From: Chrysemys picta bellii
Lineage: Eukaryota; Chordata; Testudines; Emydidae
Direction: 5' to 3'
Assembly (NCBI RefSeq): GCF_011386835.1
Contig: NC_088795.1
Span: 16,845,441-16,909,440 of the forward strand
DNA: 64,000 bases
Position numbers and translations under genes: made by a program. Below the pieces are notes generated by a model. That model did not search any database. It worked only from the letters and a program-made list of their open reading frames with translations, and was not told the origin of the DNA. Numbering within the stretch: position 1 is the stretch's first letter; each line of letters opens with the position of its first letter. Of this stretch, positions 14,001 to 24,015 are shown piece by piece.

Positions 14001-17000
14001 ACATAGTTTAGTCCTATTCAGTGTCTGCTCGGCGCTTCTTGGCTTGTCTCTTGTATTCATTAAATGGAGCATCTCTTGTCACTGTCCAGCAATAGTCTGC
14101 AAGCATTGATGGGCTCCATTTGCCCTGATAGCGTTTCTCCATTGTTGCAATGTCCTGGTGAAATCGCTCGCCATGCTTGTCGCTCCCTGCTCCGCAGTTC
14201 AGTGGAAAAAAATCTAGATGAGAGTGCAAAAAATGTATCTTTAGTGACATGTTGCAACCAAGGCTTTTGTATGCCTTGAGGAGGTTTTCCACCAACAACA
14301 TGTAGTTGACTGCCTTGTTGTTTCTGAGAAAATTTATTGCCACTAACTGGAAGGCTTTCCATGCCGTCTTTTCCTTGCCACGCAGTGCATGGTCAAATGC
14401 ATCATCTCGAAGAAGTTCACGAATCTGAGGACCAACAAAGACACCTTCCTTTATCTTAGCTTCACTTAACCTTGGAAATTTTCCACAGAGGTACTTGAAA
14501 GCTGCTTGTGTTTTGTCAATGGCTTTGACAAAGTTCTTCATCAGACCCAGCTTGATGTGTAAGAGTGGTAACAAAATCTTCCTTGATTCAACAAGTGGTG
14601 GATGCTGAACACTTTTCCTCCCAGGCTCCAATGACTGTCGGAGTGGTCAATCTTTCTTGATGTAGTGGGAATCTCTTGCACGACTATCCCATTCGCAGAG
14701 AAAACAGCAGTACCGTCAGTACCTTGTGTATCCAGTCTGCAGACCAAGCAAGAGAGCAACAACCTTCAAATCACCACAAAGCTGCCACTGATGTTGGTCA
14801 TAGTTTATGCACCTCAAAAGTTGTTTCATGTTGTCATAGGTTTCCTTCATATGGACTGCATGACCAACTGGAATTGATGGCAAAACATTGCCATTATGCA
14901 GTAAAACAGCTTTAAGACTCGTCTTCGATGAATCAATGAACAGTCTCCACTCATCTGGATCGTGAACGATGTTCAGGGCTGCCATCACACCATCCATGTT
15001 GTTGCAGGCTACAAGATCACCTTCCATGAAGAAGAATGGGACAAGATCCTTTTGACGGTCACGGAACATGGAAACCCTACCATCACCTGCCAGGAGATTC
15101 CACTGCTGTAGTCTGGAGCCCGACAGCTCTGCCTTACTCTTGGGTAGTTCCAAATCCCTGACAAGGTCATTCAGTTCACCTTATGTTACGAGGTGTGGTT
15201 CAGAGGAGGAGGATGGGAGAAAATGTGGGTCCTGTGACATTGATCGTTCAGGACTAGAAATTTCATCCTCTTCCTCGTCTGACTCAAGTGAGAATGATTC
15301 TGGTGCATCAGGAACCGGCAGTCCTTCTCTGTGGGGTACTGGGCGTATGGCTGATGGAATGTTTGGATAATGCACAGTCCACTTTTTCTTCTTTGACACA
15401 CCTTTCCCAACTGGAGGCACCATGCAGAAGTAACAATTGCTGGTATGATCTGTTGGCTCTCTCCAAATCATTGGCACTGTAAAAGGCATAGATTTTCTTT
15501 TCCTGTTCAACCACTGGCGAAGATTTGTTGCACAAGTGTTGCAGCATATGTGTGGGGCCCACCTCTTGTCCTGATCTCCAATTTTGCAGCCAAAATAAAG
15601 GTGATAGGCTTTCTTAACCATAGTGTTTATACTGTGCTTTTGTGATGCAAAAGTCACTTCACCACAAACATAGCAGAAATTATCTGCACTGTTCACGCAA
15701 GTATGAGGCATCTCTGCTCACTTTGGCTAAACAGAAATGTGTCCCTTTGCAAAATCAAACACTGACAAATAAGAGAGCACGACACTGTATGATTTCTAGA
15801 GCTGATATAGGGCAATTTGTTCAGCAGAGTGATGTAAGCTTCGTTATGATTGCATCATCTACGACTTCTAGGAATAACATGCTGCAATTCATATCATGTA
15901 TGATGCAATACCAGCTTCAGATTGCATCATTCATTGTTTTGCCTAAAAAGCAAGTACTGTCCAAACCCAGTCATAGATTTATTCATAGATCCAGTCGAAG
16001 ATGTATTTTAGTCATTTCTGGTTTAAATTGAGATCCCTTCCCTTTATAACTCACTTATCCTCCGCCATTCCCAAGTCAAGGGTTGTATATACTGACCCAA
16101 TAGCATATCTTGAAAACTAGAGCCAATCAACAATTTTAAGCATCATTTTCATTCTCAGTGACCCAGAATTAGTCAAGTTTGACTACATTTATTTCAGAAG
16201 CATTTTGGCTGTAGAGCAGTGTAATTTGAGGCACCCAGTTCTGCAAATCTTGCCTTATACCTCTGGTAATAATACTGTTTTCTTGACTTGCTTATTTATT
16301 ATAAAAACCAATAAACAAACTGAACATAATAAAACATGCCTTAGTGTTACTCAACTGCAAGAAGGCAGAGAGAGAGGAACGCCTCACTTCAGTCCCTCAC
16401 AAGTTGTTTATGTGGCTTAATTACTTCACAAATTGTTCATAATCCAAGAATTGTTCCTTATATAATTTGAAATGAGCTACCCATCAGCATTTTCTCAAAC
16501 TACTTAACTGCTCTGTTTTGGGGCTTTTCATGCTGTTTTGACATGGTTCAAAAGGCACATGTGGGAAAAATATCAGAGTTTTCAGTAGTTTGACATGAGA
16601 TCAATCTAACGTGGTGACCTTGAAAACACTGCAATGACTCTCTGCAGGAAGCAATGTTCTGTAATGTAGATTTCCTGTTGTTTCTGATGTGACTTTTTCT
16701 ACTAGTTCACTTTGCAACAGTCTCCCCTTCTAACGGTGTATTTTTCTCTTCTGTTTCCTTTTTTTCCTTCCTAGCTTTCCCTCCAACCTTTCCCTGACTT
16801 TCCCAGAAGTGGTCATTTTTTTCTTCCCTTTGAAAACAAAGCAAGCAGTCTCTTCTTATGCCAGCACGGATATGCAAATCAAATGACAAGAGGTGCAGCA
16901 AACAACTCCTCAACCCTCTCTTCAACTCAAGGCAATAAACAGCAACTACAAGGTCCATCAGACCTCCACTGATTCAGGCTGGTCCCAGATACCAGCACAC

Positions 17001-20000
17001 CTTCTAATGCCTATTTGGAAATCAATAAAATTGTTTTCAGAATTTTTATTTTAAAAAATCCTGGTTTTATGTACCTTTTCCATATCAAATGTAACATTTA
17101 TCGGAGATATTAATTTAATGTAACAAGGTTTGTCTTGAACGCAGCATTTACACAGAGCTTCTGCATCCCTGGATTTCAGTTTACAAAGACGAGCAAGCAT
17201 CATTATCTCCATTTTGCAAATGAAGAAACTGAAGCATACGGAGGTGAAGTGGCTTGCCTGTGATCACACATCAAGATAGTGGCAGAGTTGAGACAAAGAA
17301 CCTAGATCATTTAACTCCCTCGCTCATTCTGACTTAGTGGTCCATCCATTGGGATGTTCACAAAAATAAACCCAGACATGAACTGTTGCCTTATGATTCT
17401 GAGGTTTCCATACTGGCTGCCCCTTGAAAGTATCAATCATTTTGCTAACATCATCTGATCTAGTAAAAGCCCTAAAAAAAAAGGAATAATGAACTAACCT
17501 GTCTCCAGTTAATGGCATAATGGCTTGTGCTTGGGTGGAAAACACTATGAAGGATAATCTCATCCGAGGGCTTTTAAAGAAAAGAAAAATACATACATTT
17601 TAGACAAATGAAAAGAAAACCTTGTACAGTATATCCATCCATCATCTTTTTGCCTGCCTTTATTAGCGTTATTCTCATCATCTTATTTCCAAAGCATACA
17701 CTTTCAAACTACAAATCAAGAATGTGCAGAAGAAAAAGGGAATTAATAAGCTGTTTACTTCTTGAGCTCATACCTCTCTTGTCCTGGTGTTCTGCAAAAT
17801 GCAGAAGCAAAATTATTGTTTTCTTTCTTGCTTTATCATAGGCAGTAAATAAACACAAGTTAAACTGAGGTATTTAACATCAAAAATTCATGCACAGAAC
17901 TGCAGTTTGCATATTGCAATAGAATGAGGCTTCACATTTTTAAGGCATGCATGTACATTTTTGTATTCACCCAACTATGGGTGCGTATGCAACTCGGGGA
18001 TTTGCAAACACCCATTTTTGCACATGTGCAATTCTAATTTATGCACATGCACTGGTTGTTATGGGCATTTTGGGACCTGTGCAAAAGCGAGCTTACATTT
18101 TAAAAGTTTGGGCCTGACACAATTTAAGACTCTGGACCAAATTCATATCGGGTGTGAGAAGGCACAATACTAGTAATATTAAAGTAGCAGCACCCACTTA
18201 TTCCAGGTCTGAATTTGGCTATTTCTTTTAAAACAAAGTTTAATTATCTGCAGTTTCTCAATGAGCAGGTTCCAATGTTCTTCAAAGATATCTGTACTAG
18301 ATAAAAGGAATTCTCTCAAAAGGATTATTGGGCAAATGTATGCCATAATCAGCAATATGACCTAAACACACATTTAGTAAGGGAGCAATCTTTTCCCTTG
18401 ATGTAGATTCTTAACTCCTCTCATGTTAAGAGGAATTATACAACAGACATCAGTTGAAGACTAGTCCCCCGTCCCCCCCCCAAGACTGATTGATGCTTTT
18501 GATGGCCAAGACAGTGACATTTGTAAAATGGGTTCTAACAGCATCTCACCTCTCCTTTTTGAAATCATAACATTTTAATTTATAAATGTATCAGAGAAAT
18601 ATACACTGAAAATTATTATAAGATTCATAATATTTGTGTGGCTATGTGAATGTATTAGGTTAACATTAATAAGGATAAACATCAGTATAATTTGAATTAT
18701 TATATTTTAGTTCATGTGTGTTAATTTTTAAAACTTTTTGTCTGATCATAAGTATCAGAGAAATTATAATGTGAATATGTGACAGATCTGCAGCATGTTA
18801 CTTTGATTTAAGGCACTGTCCTAGTCCTTCCACTGAGGTTTTACCTGAGAAAAGACAAAAAGTCCATTTAGTTGTCACAAGCAGTTGTCAAAGAGACAAC
18901 ACAATGCTTTCAGTCTGAAATACTTTGGATAACATAAGCAGCTAATGAAGATCACAAGAGGGATCTTTTCATTTGAGATGTGAGTCCTTTGAGTTACCTC
19001 AGAGTTATGAATGGATTTGACTATCTGAATTGGTCATTAAGAAATACATAAAATATCCTCTTCATCAAACATCCTTTATTTCATTTCACTATCCGAGCAT
19101 TCAGACTCTAGAGTGATGTGTGGGGGCAATATACCTACATACATACACAGTCATAGGCATGTAACACAGGAAATAAATGTGTGATATTACTGCTGCAGGC
19201 CTACATCCTGCCAACCAATCAAAATGGAAAGCAGATGTACAGCTCACACTGGTATCATCTAATTTTTAGAATGACCCTGTTCAGTGTTTTCACTGCATGC
19301 TGAACTGAACAGCCTCAGACAACTACTAAACAATTCTCTGCTGTTCTTTCCACAACTAATATTTTTAAATTAAAAAGGGGGGGGGGGTCTGATTGTCATG
19401 TATAATAAGGGCACTATACACTACTCAGGCAGCATAAAAGAGCCTTAATATGGGTGTAAGTCATTTAGAAAATCAGGCTCATACATTCTGTGTTCTTCAG
19501 CTGATCGTGCCAGACCAACACTCTAATCCAGCTGTTGCAAAAGGGAGTGTCACTTGGCTGCAGAAGAGGATGCACCAGTGGCTTTGTAATGAACAAATAC
19601 ACCCTTTTTTCACCAATAACAGAAGGGAAGAATGGCCAAAGCCTCTTCAGAGTCTCTCAAACTTTCAACTTTGTCACCCAGGCTTCTTTTACATACAATT
19701 TGACCCTAGCAAGATGGATGGAAGCAATATTTAATTATGCAACCCTTATTCATGTTCTCTTCATTAGCTGGCCAAGCTTACAATTGCCTACTGTATTTCA
19801 TTTTCCACAGGAAAAAATTAACTCCCATAACATCCTGTATTCTGTGGGTGGTTATTTTTTTTTTTAAAGGAAGGTGTTTCATTACACTCGTTCTTAATTT
19901 AAACAAAAATATAACAAGCCAAATTGTAACAGCAACATTTGTCAGAGGGGAAGAATTGTTGTTTATAAATAAAGTTAGTTGCATATATACAATGCATATA

Positions 20001-23000
20001 TTAAACTGGCGCAAACTTTAAACACATGCCTGCACTTGAGAAGCAAAAGCGTTCCCTTACTTTTAGGCTGGATCACATATTCACTTTACATTTCCTGATC
20101 TCTTTATCGTGACCTCTAAAATTAGGATAATGCTAAACAATAGATGCAAAGAAATAATATATCAGAATCCACTGATGTTGTTTCTGGGAGAAGCAATGTT
20201 AAAAAAAATAATCAAATCAAATATAAGATCAAATTAAGAATCTAATATTTAAAGATCCTTCCAGATTAACATTTTACTAAGTTGCAAACATGGTGACATC
20301 ATAAAGTGAGAGTTTATTGTCCAGTTTATCTGAATACTAGAGTTCAAATGCTTTATATGCTTATGACAGGTTTACAGCCGATAACCTTCCAGAAGGATTT
20401 GTTTTGTAACATACCCCAATATCAATTAAAAGCAGAAGCTACCAAAGGGAAAACATACCTCACAAATCTGTCTGTGAGTTGTTTTACAAAATCATAGATC
20501 TCAACCCAGTTCTGTGCTACACTCCCAGATCTGAAAAGGAAAGACAACAAAACAGATGAGTATGTTTTAGTTCAGAGAAAGCAGACAATAAAGATTACAA
20601 CTTAAATACTTCCATCCATTTAATTTTTTCAGGGGGAGGGAGACAGGAATAGGTACTGCCATAATGCATTACTACATTATTTCAAATGATCTCCAGCAGG
20701 TTCATGGTAGTTCTGCCACATCATCTTCCTGTGACAATTTGTCAATCTACTGCATAGCATGATGCATTTAGCATACAGCACAATACAGGAAGCTGCACGT
20801 CAGTTTTGCAATAATGTGCTCCTCTGTGATTCCCAGGTCCACAGATTAAAACAGAGACGTTCACTCTCGTAAATTGAGGGCCTTTCTACCTTACCACTTT
20901 GCCTGCGGCACACTATGAACAAACTTTATCTCCCCCAAAAGGGGATGGCAGCAGATGCAGTTAACTAGAGCTGGTCCAAAAAAAAAAAAAATAGTTTATG
21001 GCACAGTTCTCTGTCAGAAAACGCAATTACCGGGAGTTAAAAATCAAAACATTTTGTGGGAACGTGTCAGTTTCAATTAAATTTTCAATGGGAAAAGTTG
21101 AAATGATTCACTTTGATTTTCTCATTCTGTTTTGATAATCATTATTATTTATGTTATTATAGCGCTTAGTGATGGACCAGGTCCCTTGTGCTGGGCACTG
21201 GACAAACAGAACAAAAAGGCTTCTCCCTGTCCCAGAGAACTTACAACGTTGAGATGTTTCAATACAGTAAGAATTTGACTTTATTGTTTCATTTCTTTTA
21301 TACGGTTATCACTTCACTTCTCTCACACACGTCAACTCCTTTTCCCAGGTAGGTCAGAGGAGCACTTTCTTTGCCACTTCCTCCAGTCCCTGGCACAAGT
21401 TGATAGGTCTTGGAGTTCCAGTCGTTTTCTCTTCAAACTTCTCTTGACAGAGTCTTTTCATCCCATCCTTGGTCTTCCACCTCCTTTCTTGCTGTCTTCA
21501 TCCTCCCGCGCTCTGCTGGTCCTCATTCTCCCATTCTAATCACATGTCCAGCCCACCTCAACCTTGCACTCTCCAGCCTATTGATCACTGAGAATCCCAA
21601 ATGCATCTTCCCTCTCATTTCTTCCATGCACACTCCATCTACCCTCCGCGTGCCTGCCATTCTCCTCAGTACATTATTTTCTACTACCTGTATCTTCTTA
21701 TCTTCCATTTCTGTAAGGCCCACTGTTTCCCAACCAAACACATGTGGCACGCACTTTTCCATTGTTTGTTACTCAGTTGTCAGTTCTACAGTATTCCTGC
21801 CGCCCATGCACATTGGATTCCTCTTTTCAGTTCTCCAGATCTCTCTTTAATGGCACCAAATGTACTTCCCCCAAGTAGACAAATTCTTTCTTATGATTCA
21901 GCTTCTCTCCCAAATTAATATAATATAAATAATAGGGATAGCTCAGTGGTTTGAGCACTGGCCTACTAAAACCAGTGTTGTTAGTTCAATCCTTGAGGGG
22001 GCCATCTGGGGCAAAATCAATACTTGGTCCTGCTAGTAAAGGCAGGGGGCTGGACTCGATGACTTTTCAAGGTCCCTTCCAGTTCTATGAGATAGGTATA
22101 TCTCTCCCGAAACTTCAATCGACGGGTCTTCTTCCTCTTTCTCTACTTGAATAATTTCTGACTGTTTTGTGTTTAATTTCAAACCATGATCTTCAAACAC
22201 AGATGCTTTTATATGGTATTAAAATATTAATTCAATATTATATTGGTGTGTGGTATTTAATATTGTATTATATTGTAATGTTTTGACATTATTGAAACAA
22301 AAAATGTTTACTTTATAAAATGAAGTATTTTGACATTGTTGAAATGGAACATTTCAATGGCTCTGAATCAAATTTTTTCAGAATTTTTATTTTGTGGGAA
22401 ATTTTGGCTTTTTGTTCTAGTTTGGACTGAAAACAAATGTTAGAATATCTGAATTTTCCAAGGAACAGACATTCCATTCTTTGATCAGCTCTACAGATAG
22501 CCATTTTCCAGTAAGGGCTCAGCCTCTCTTGGCAAAAGAGAATCCTCCTCTCTTTCACAGAAGGCCACAAGGCAGATATCCTCACCGCCTTCCAGCACAG
22601 GGAAATTCAAACCTCCAAAGACAATGCCAAACTGAATTAATTAACCATCTACAGCCACTTCCCCATGCACCCTGCAGTAATCTCAAGAGAACTAAACACA
22701 GAACCCCTCTTTCACCACATTTTGCTATAACCCACTGACACACAATATGGAACATAACCTCACCAAACACCTGTTCACCCACACAGAGACACACCACCAC
22801 TCACACATCTCACCTACAACAACCCACAGACACAAACTATGCCTAACAACACGATCCCAAGCAGATACATACACACAAACCCCGCTTACGCTCCAAACAC
22901 AGATACAACCCCAACATCTCACCTATACTCCACACACAGAGGCAGGCAAAAACCCAACCTCTACATGTACACCCCAACTACACCCCCCATACAGACACAC

Positions 23001-24015
23001 ACACACACCCCAACTACACCTCCATACGGATACCCACACCCCAGACAGACACACACACACCAACCGCAAAGAGACTTCCACCAACCATCTATACTCCACA
23101 CAGCTACAACCCCACCATCCCATCTATTCTCCACACACACAGCCCAAACCCAACCTCCACATCATCACCCCACCTAAACTCACACAACACGCCCTACAAA
23201 GAGAGACCCCCCCACTACACCTCCATAAAGAGACACATGCCCTAATTACACCCCCATACAGAGACACACACCACCTACATCCTCATAGAGAGACATCCCA
23301 TGTAGCCACAAGCCTTCCAACTACACCCCATACAGACACCCACACCCTACCTACATACACACCAACTACACCCCCATGCAGACACACACACACACACCCC
23401 TCTCCCCTACACCAATAGGTGCTGAAATTAGGGGTACTCAGGGTGCAGCAGCACCCCCTGGCTTGAAGTGATTTCATCATATCCAGGATTTACAGATTGG
23501 TTCAGTAGCTCTCAGTATCCCCACTATGCAATTTGTCCCAGAACCCCAACCAAGAAAGAGACACACACACACCCCTAACCCCCCCCACACACACACACCC
23601 ATGCAGAGACACACACACACCAATACATACCTACAGCCCCACCTACATCCCCACCACGCAGACACACACCCACCCACCTACACCCCCACCACGCAGACAC
23701 ACACCCCCATGCAGAGACATACACACCAGTGCATCCCTACACCCCCACGTGCGCGCACACACACGCATAAAGCCCAACGTACACACCCCTACACCCCCAC
23801 ACACACTCCCCAGACCCAGTGCCGGGGGGGGCCGCCCGGCCGCCCCCCGCGGGCCCCACTCACTTGTCCAGCACGAAGTACAAGTCGAAGGCGCCGTGGC
23901 AGGAAGGCTCCTCCTGGGCTCGAACCGCCGCCGCCGCCGCCAGCAGCAACAGCAACCACCAGAGCAGCCGCGGGGCCGCCCGGCGGGGCCCCGTCCTGTC
24001 CCCGCTCGGCCCCAT
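4961..24015 (-). CDS. ANTXR2: ANTXR2 5' half, coding exons 1-7 (spliced; 3' part lies off the left edge)
   Basis: Anthrax toxin receptor 2 / capillary morphogenesis protein 2 is a single-pass plasma-membrane receptor that binds collagen IV, collagen VI and laminin through an extracellular vWA (I) domain. It is also the host receptor for anthrax protective antigen. Seven exons (23864-24015, 20459-20530, 17499-17570, 7750-7831, 6161-6268, 5987-6055, 4961-5041) join in frame into 636 nt, or 212 codons, with AG/GT at every junction. Residues 1-33 form a signal peptide with a run of Leu and Ala. The vWA domain starts near residue 43. The MIDAS metal site is complete: D50-x-S52-x-S54, T118 and D148. 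C39 and C175 are conserved. Short identical stretches such as [30 protein letters not shown] and [16 protein letters not shown] favour ANTXR2 over ANTXR1. Exon 8, the Ig-like domain, the membrane segment and the cytoplasmic tail were not found and should lie to the left. Confidence 0.96.
5042..5986. other. ANTXR2 intron 6
   Basis: 945 bp of AT-rich intron without recognised repeats, apart from a 39-bp imperfect hairpin at 5602-5640 (arms CAATAGTCCTT and AAGACTATTG around a T-rich loop). Confidence 0.75.
5987..6055 (-). CDS. ANTXR2: ANTXR2 exon 6 (69 nt), vWA residues 163-185
   Basis: Acceptor TGGAACAG, donor CAA/GTAAGT, phase 0 at both ends. It encodes [19 protein letters not shown] and then KQEQ. 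C175 and the VYCVGV strand are conserved in the family. Intron 5, between this exon and exon 5, is only 105 bp, very short for this gene. Confidence 0.95.
6161..6268 (-). CDS. ANTXR2: ANTXR2 exon 5 (108 nt), carries metal-site D148
   Basis: Acceptor ATTTTCAG, donor GAG/GTGAGT, phase 0 at both ends. It encodes 36 residues including [15 protein letters not shown]148 in LTDG is the last MIDAS residue. The C-terminal part reads PLYAEKE, corresponding to PSYAEKE in human ANTXR2. Confidence 0.96.
6269..7749. other. ANTXR2 intron 4
   Basis: 1.48-kb intron. Its only distinct content is the Harbinger-like MITE at 7195-7483. The rest is unremarkable AT-rich sequence. Confidence 0.75.
7195..7483. mobile_element. 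Harbinger-like non-autonomous element (MITE), 289 bp, intron 4
   Basis: Terminal inverted repeats GGGTATGTCTACACTA on the left and TAGTGTAGACCAGGCC on the right, flanked by TAG on both sides (7192-7194 and 7484-7486). Three-base duplications and G/C-rich ends fit the PIF/Harbinger superfamily. The interior contains a palindrome (ACTTCAGCTA ... TAGCTGAAGT) and is richer in CG dinucleotides than the surrounding intron. No coding capacity. It belongs to the same subfamily as 35803-36018. Confidence 0.8.
7750..7831 (-). CDS. ANTXR2: ANTXR2 exon 4 (82 nt), carries metal-site T118
   Basis: Acceptor TTCGCAG, donor CTA/GTAAGT. It encodes residues 99-126, ending [12 protein letters not shown]118 in the TYMHEG loop is the MIDAS threonine. 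The N-terminal half ([13 protein letters not shown]) is less conserved than the neighbouring exons. It ends in phase 0. The exon lies 9.7 kb downstream of exon 3 across an intron that contains a DNA transposon. Confidence 0.94.
8448..8670 (+). repeat. MIR/CORE-SINE-like fragment
   Basis: A tRNA-like head (GGTTAAAGCAATGAACTGGG) and a B-box-like GGGTTCAATTCC precede the typical CORE text 'TGTGTGACCTCAGGGAAGTC' and 'CTCATTTGTAAAAAGTGG'. Orientation +. Identified by eye from the known MIR consensus pattern. Confidence 0.7.
9675..9810 (+). repeat. MIR/L3-like tail
   Basis: Contains 'TTGTTCAGGGCAGGGAGCGT', then 'TGTTTGTACAGTGCC' and ends in AAATAAATAATCATCATAATAAT. This is the tail common to old amniote SINE and LINE fragments; similar tails occur near 3945-4100, 31150-31265, 38500-38600, 48790-48850 and 58975-59045. 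Confidence 0.6.
12763..13057. mobile_element. Harbinger-like MITE, 295 bp, intron 3
   Basis: Left end GGGCTGGTCCACATTA and right end TATAGACGTACCC are imperfect inverted repeats. TCA flanks both sides (12760-12762, 13058-13060). The interior has a palindrome around ACTTCAGCTACGT and a CG-rich centre. The element at 26830-27114 is the same subfamily in the opposite orientation. The ORF on the minus strand here (12809-13003) is a chance ORF also present in that second copy. Confidence 0.75.
13669..16221 (-). mobile_element. 2.55-kb DNA transposon with CACTG termini (CMC/EnSpm-like)
   Basis: The left end CACTGGTCTACA and the right end (read inward on the minus strand) CACTGCTCTACA match at 11 of 12 bases. 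Both ends are flanked by TAA (13666-13668 and 16222-16224). Subterminal sequences are also inverted relatives: TGATTGGCT plus an AAGATAT-type motif occur about 110-150 bp inside both ends. CACTR ends with 3-bp duplications are the hallmark of the CACTA/EnSpm branch of the CMC superfamily; assignment rests on the ends only. It carries one minus-strand gene (14014-15711). It sits in intron 3 of ANTXR2 in the same orientation as the host gene. Confidence 0.75.
14014..15711 (-). pseudogene. Transposon-encoded protein (probable transposase), single frame with three internal stops
   Basis: The reading frame from ATG at 15711 to the stop at 14014 is 565 codons. It contains three in-frame stops and no frameshift: TAA at 15181-15183 (codon 177), TGA at 14716-14718 (codon 332), TGA at 14647-14649 (codon 355). 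The N-terminus is Cys-rich (C13-x2-C16, C42, C56/C57-x2-C60, C93-x2-C96) and could bind zinc. An acidic Ser-rich linker follows at about 135-165. The C-terminal two thirds is a conserved block with FIDSS (D260), GDLK (D314), a CCFLC motif (about 335-339) and HGERFHQD (E515). I recognise the block from transposon-associated proteins annotated as uncharacterised in turtles, arthropods and cnidarians. D260, D314 and E515 are candidate catalytic residues, by inference only. The tail is basic (KRQAKKRR). Confidence 0.75.
17190..17320 (+). repeat. MIR-like fragment
   Basis: Contains 'ATTATCTCCATTTTGCAAAT', then GAAGAAACTGAAGCA and 'GGCAGAGTTGAGAC', the core of MIR-type SINEs. Confidence 0.7.
17499..17570 (-). 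CDS. ANTXR2: ANTXR2 exon 3 (72 nt), vWA core strand, residues 75-99
   Basis: Acceptor TTTAAAAG at 17571 onward, donor AG/GTTAGT at 17498. It encodes [24 protein letters not shown], a hydrophobic beta strand and following turn of the vWA fold that is highly conserved in both anthrax toxin receptors. Phase 2 at both ends, so it splices in frame with exons 2 and 4. Confidence 0.95.
17571..20458. other. ANTXR2 intron 2
   Basis: 2.9-kb AT-rich intron. I see no recognisable interspersed element, only a C run near 18467-18481, a G run at 19376-19387 and a T run near 19855. ORFs at 19450-20021 show no protein similarity I can name. Confidence 0.65.
20459..20530 (-). CDS. ANTXR2: ANTXR2 exon 2 (72 nt), vWA domain residues 51-75
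   Basis: Flanked by TTTTCAG and a GTATGT donor. It completes K51 and encodes S52-G-S54-V-A-Q-N-W. S52 and S54 are two of the metal-coordinating MIDAS residues. The 72-nt length and phase 2 at both ends match this exon in other vertebrates. It is too short to stand out as an ORF and was located by similarity to the family. Confidence 0.95.
21350..21920 (-). repeat. Non-LTR retrotransposon C-terminal fragment
   Basis: The minus-strand frame at 21523-21762 reads [14 protein letters not shown], then [18 protein letters not shown]. The motif 'LRWAGHVxRM' is characteristic of the region downstream of the reverse transcriptase domain in several LINE clades. The frame is broken on both sides and no RT catalytic motif is present, so this is a dead 3' piece. 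The clade cannot be fixed by eye. Confidence 0.65.
21935..22100 (+). repeat. tRNA-derived SINE with CR1-like 3' tail (turtle Cry-type)
   Basis: A polymerase III A box (TAGCTCAGTGGTTTGAGC) and B box (GTTCAATCC) are spaced as in a tRNA. The tail 'GACTTTTCAAGGTCCCTTCC', then AGTTCTATGA, is the CR1 3' end, which would let CR1 machinery copy it. This architecture is known for cryptodiran turtle SINEs and is one of the better taxonomic clues in the window. Confidence 0.85.
22740..23810. repeat. A/C-only degenerate minisatellite in intron 1, next to exon 1
   Basis: About 1 kb in which the plus strand is almost entirely A and C, with scattered T and few G. Loose units of the type CACACACCCCAACTACACC, CCCCCATACAGAGACACA recur at roughly 30-40 bp. 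It is interrupted at 23418-23550 by an unrelated interspersed repeat. On the transcribed (minus) strand of ANTXR2 it reads as G/T-rich. Long ORFs here (22747-23418, 23526-24297) are artefacts of the low-complexity sequence. Confidence 0.85.
23418..23550. repeat. Short interspersed repeat inserted in the A/C array
   Basis: Non-repetitive sequence beginning AGGTGCTGAAATTAGGGGTA and ending TTTGTCCCAGAACCCC. I recognise the text (GCACCCCCTGGCTTGAAGTG) as a repeat common in turtle assemblies. Class not determined. Confidence 0.5.

Larger units (their letters stand above)
7832..17498. other. ANTXR2 intron 3 (9.67 kb)
   Basis: Besides the elements listed separately (MIR-like at 8448-8670, a MIR/L3 tail at 9675-9810, a MITE at 12763-13057, a CACTG-ended transposon at 13669-16221, a MIR-like piece at 17190-17320), it contains hairpin-repeat fragments near 10160-10210 and 10852-10917. 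Nothing further was recognised in 9811-12762 or 16230-17190. Confidence 0.7.
20531..23863. other. ANTXR2 intron 1
   Basis: 3.3-kb intron holding an L3/MIR-like tail (about 21140-21250), a LINE C-terminal fragment (21350-21920), a tRNA-derived SINE (21935-22100), AT-rich sequence (22200-22400) and a 1-kb A/C simple repeat (22740-23810) split by a short interspersed repeat. Confidence 0.75.

Noticed and set aside
21410..21918. Plus-strand ORFs of 146 and 105 codons
   Set aside because: They are antisense to the recognisable LINE frame on the minus strand (21523-21762).
22747..23418. Long plus-strand ORF (223 codons) and similar ORFs at 22839-23177 and 23526-24297
   Set aside because: They consist of Thr/His/Pro repeats produced by the A/C simple repeat, and the last runs on into the antisense of ANTXR2 exon 1. 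No protein-like composition.
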